From: CAG-698 sp964385755
GTDB taxonomy: Bacteria; Bacillota_I; Bacilli_A; ML615J-28; CAG-698
Length of the DNA: 64,000 bases
Assembly: GCA_964385755.1 (NCBI GenBank)
Contig: CAYLPZ010000005.1
Coordinates: 20,963 to 84,962 of the forward strand
Direction: 5' to 3'
Shown: positions 63,387 through 64,000 of the stretch, in pieces
Position numbering within the stretch: position 1 is the first letter of the stretch
Layout: every line of letters begins with the position of its first letter
Notes under the pieces: model-generated
What the model was told of the DNA's origin: nothing
Database searches by the model: none
The model's input: only the letters and a program-made list of their open reading frames with translations
Position numbers and translations under genes: made by a program

Positions 63387-63470
63387 ATGAAGTGTTATGT
63401 AATTAAATTACCAAAGTTTTTATCGAAATTAATTTCTTTTATTAAAAGGTTATTCAAAAAAGAGGAATAG
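63387..63470 (+). CDS. spoVM: Stage V sporulation protein M
   Basis: A 27-codon ORF encoding an amphipathic peptide that begins MKCYVIKLPKFLSKL, against MKFYTIKLPKFLGGI of Bacillus SpoVM. The conserved IKLPKFL core with the helix-bending proline is intact, and the rest is a basic amphipathic helix ending KKEE. SpoVM binds the curved forespore outer membrane and guides SpoIVA coat assembly. It sits between thiN and rpmB, exactly its Bacillus place. GGAGG precedes the ATG, a sigma-E promoter precedes that, and a terminator follows. Confidence 0.92.
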   Translation: MKCYVIKLPKFLSKLISFIKRLFKKEE

Positions 63471-63501
63471 CATTTTAATAAAAACTAGAAACTAAAAAAG
63501 A

Positions 63502-63524
63502 AAAAAAGGCTTAATCAGCCTTTT
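63502..63524. terminator. Bidirectional terminator between spoVM and rpmB
   Basis: Perfect stem AAAAAGGCT / AGCCTTTTT with a 5-base loop and T-rich flanks on both strands. Confidence 0.85.
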
Positions 63525-63561
63525 TCTTTTGGCTCCTCACGGCCCATTCATTATAAATCAA

Positions 63562-63759
63562 TTATAGAGTTTGATTATATTTGTTGAATGTTCTTAAAGC
63601 ACGAGTAGAAATATAAACATGTTTGATTTTTCCATGTTCATCAGTAATTCTAACTTTTTGAAGATTAGCTTTCCATTTTCTTCTTGTAGCTTGAAGTGAG
63701 TGAGGACGATTGTTTCCACTTACAGTACCTAAGCCTGTAATATAACATTTACGTGGCAT
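63562..63759 (-). CDS. rpmB: 50S ribosomal protein L28
   Basis: A 65-residue L28 protein of the large subunit. It begins MPRKCYITGLGTVSGNNRPHSLQ and contains WKANLQKVRI and VYISTRALRTF, all typical. The ATG at 63759 has GGAGGTG 6 bases upstream; a GTG three codons earlier lies within that site. The zinc-ligand cysteine pairs of the C+ type are absent, so it is a C- paralogue. Convergent with spoVM. Confidence 0.95.
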   Translation of the reverse strand: MPRKCYITGLGTVSGNNRPHSLQATRRKWKANLQKVRITDEHGKIKHVYISTRALRTFNKYNQTL

Positions 63760-63812
63760 AACGCTCACCTCCGAAAGAATGTATTATTTATATCCCATAA
63801 ATAACCTTATAT

Positions 63813-63841
63813 ATTATATCATAGTATTGAAAAAAAGTAAA
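63813..63841 (-). promoter_or_regulatory. rpmB promoter
   Basis: On the minus strand TTTACT (63841-63836) and TATAAT (63818-63813), spacer 17, with TGA extended -10. Confidence 0.65.
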
Positions 63842-63926
63842 GAAGAAAATAAGGTTTATTAATTTTTTATGATTATTTGTATTATAACAAATAAGTATAC
63901 TGTTTTTCCAATGAAAAAAATTTTTC

Positions 63927-63955
63927 TTGAAAAGAACTTTATGATATGATATAAC
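63927..63955 (+). promoter_or_regulatory. Promoter running off the right edge
   Basis: TTGAAA at 63927-63932 and TATAAC at 63950-63955 (spacer 17) with TGA extended -10. About 38 bases of leader follow (AAGTTTGCCTGC, then GAAAGTGGGATTG) with no start codon seen. In Bacillus the next gene here is yloU (Asp23 family); the leader's nature is unknown. Confidence 0.55.
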
Positions 63956-64000
63956 CGAAGTTTGCCTGCACTATAACTGAAAGTGGGATTGAAAAACCCC

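Noticed and set aside
63961..64000. CRISPR repeat or array start at the right edge
   Set aside because: The end resembles the GGATTGAAA part of some repeats, but only one copy is visible and no cas gene is near.

Overview
The window looks like a chromosomal segment of a low-GC, endospore-forming Bacillota, most like Bacilli/Erysipelotrichia. Reasons: very AT-rich DNA, the standard code (TGA is used as a stop, e.g. after the cysteine desulfurase and the alpha-amylase), ftsZ-spoIIGA-sigE-sigG in Bacillus order, the block rsmB-rlmN-rsgA-rpe-thiN-spoVM-rpmB in Bacillus order, and peptidoglycan genes (ftsW, murG, murB, uppP, dacA-like). No rRNA, tRNA or CRISPR array was recognised. Assignment below class level is not possible from the sequence alone.

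Layout. 1-2.3 kb: end of a GlpA-like/GlpB-like/DUF1667 redox trio. 2.3-6.5 kb: DegV, a DUF2752 membrane protein with a 57-residue partner, then a cysteine desulfurase - thioredoxin - thioredoxin/CcdA fusion operon. 6.5-19.2 kb: a membrane protein that looks like a catalytically dead M48 peptidase, a heterodimeric ABC exporter, a MATE exporter with a large palindrome in its leader, an M18 aminopeptidase, a DUF2828 (TROVE-like plus vWA) protein preceded by a self-contained structured RNA, a D,D-carboxypeptidase and a lipoprotein. 19.3-25.3 kb: a large surface phosphoesterase, a PlsC-type acyltransferase with a zinc ribbon, a GltS-like symporter. 25.3-36.1 kb: a glycogen operon glgB-glgC-glgD-glgA-glgP-amylase-rsuA. 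36.1-40.3 kb: uppP, VanZ-like, a NahK-like sugar kinase with a GlmU-like nucleotidyltransferase, and a second DegV. 40.3-42.3 kb: a lysine riboswitch controlling an NhaC-family transporter that carries DnaJ-like CxxCxGxG motifs.

42.3-53.4 kb is the division and sporulation region: ftsW (opposite strand), HAD hydrolase, murG, murB, ftsZ, spoIIGA, sigE, sigG. divIB and ftsA are absent between murB and ftsZ. Two insertion sequences bracket ftsZ. On the left is an intact IS1634-like element flanked by a perfect 431-bp direct repeat; on the right is a decayed ISL3-family element with an 8-bp target duplication, sitting inside the ftsZ terminator. In both cases the duplication leaves a working copy of the sequence that was hit.

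53.4-64 kb: an ECF S component, gpmI-eno, an unknown gene, PHP phosphoesterase, rsmB-rlmN-rsgA-rpe-thiN, then a 27-codon spoVM with a good sigma-E promoter, rpmB on the other strand, and a promoter running off the right edge. The main candidates for something new are the tandem stem-loop RNA next to the DUF2828 gene, the modified lysine-riboswitch transporter and the pseudo-M48 protein.
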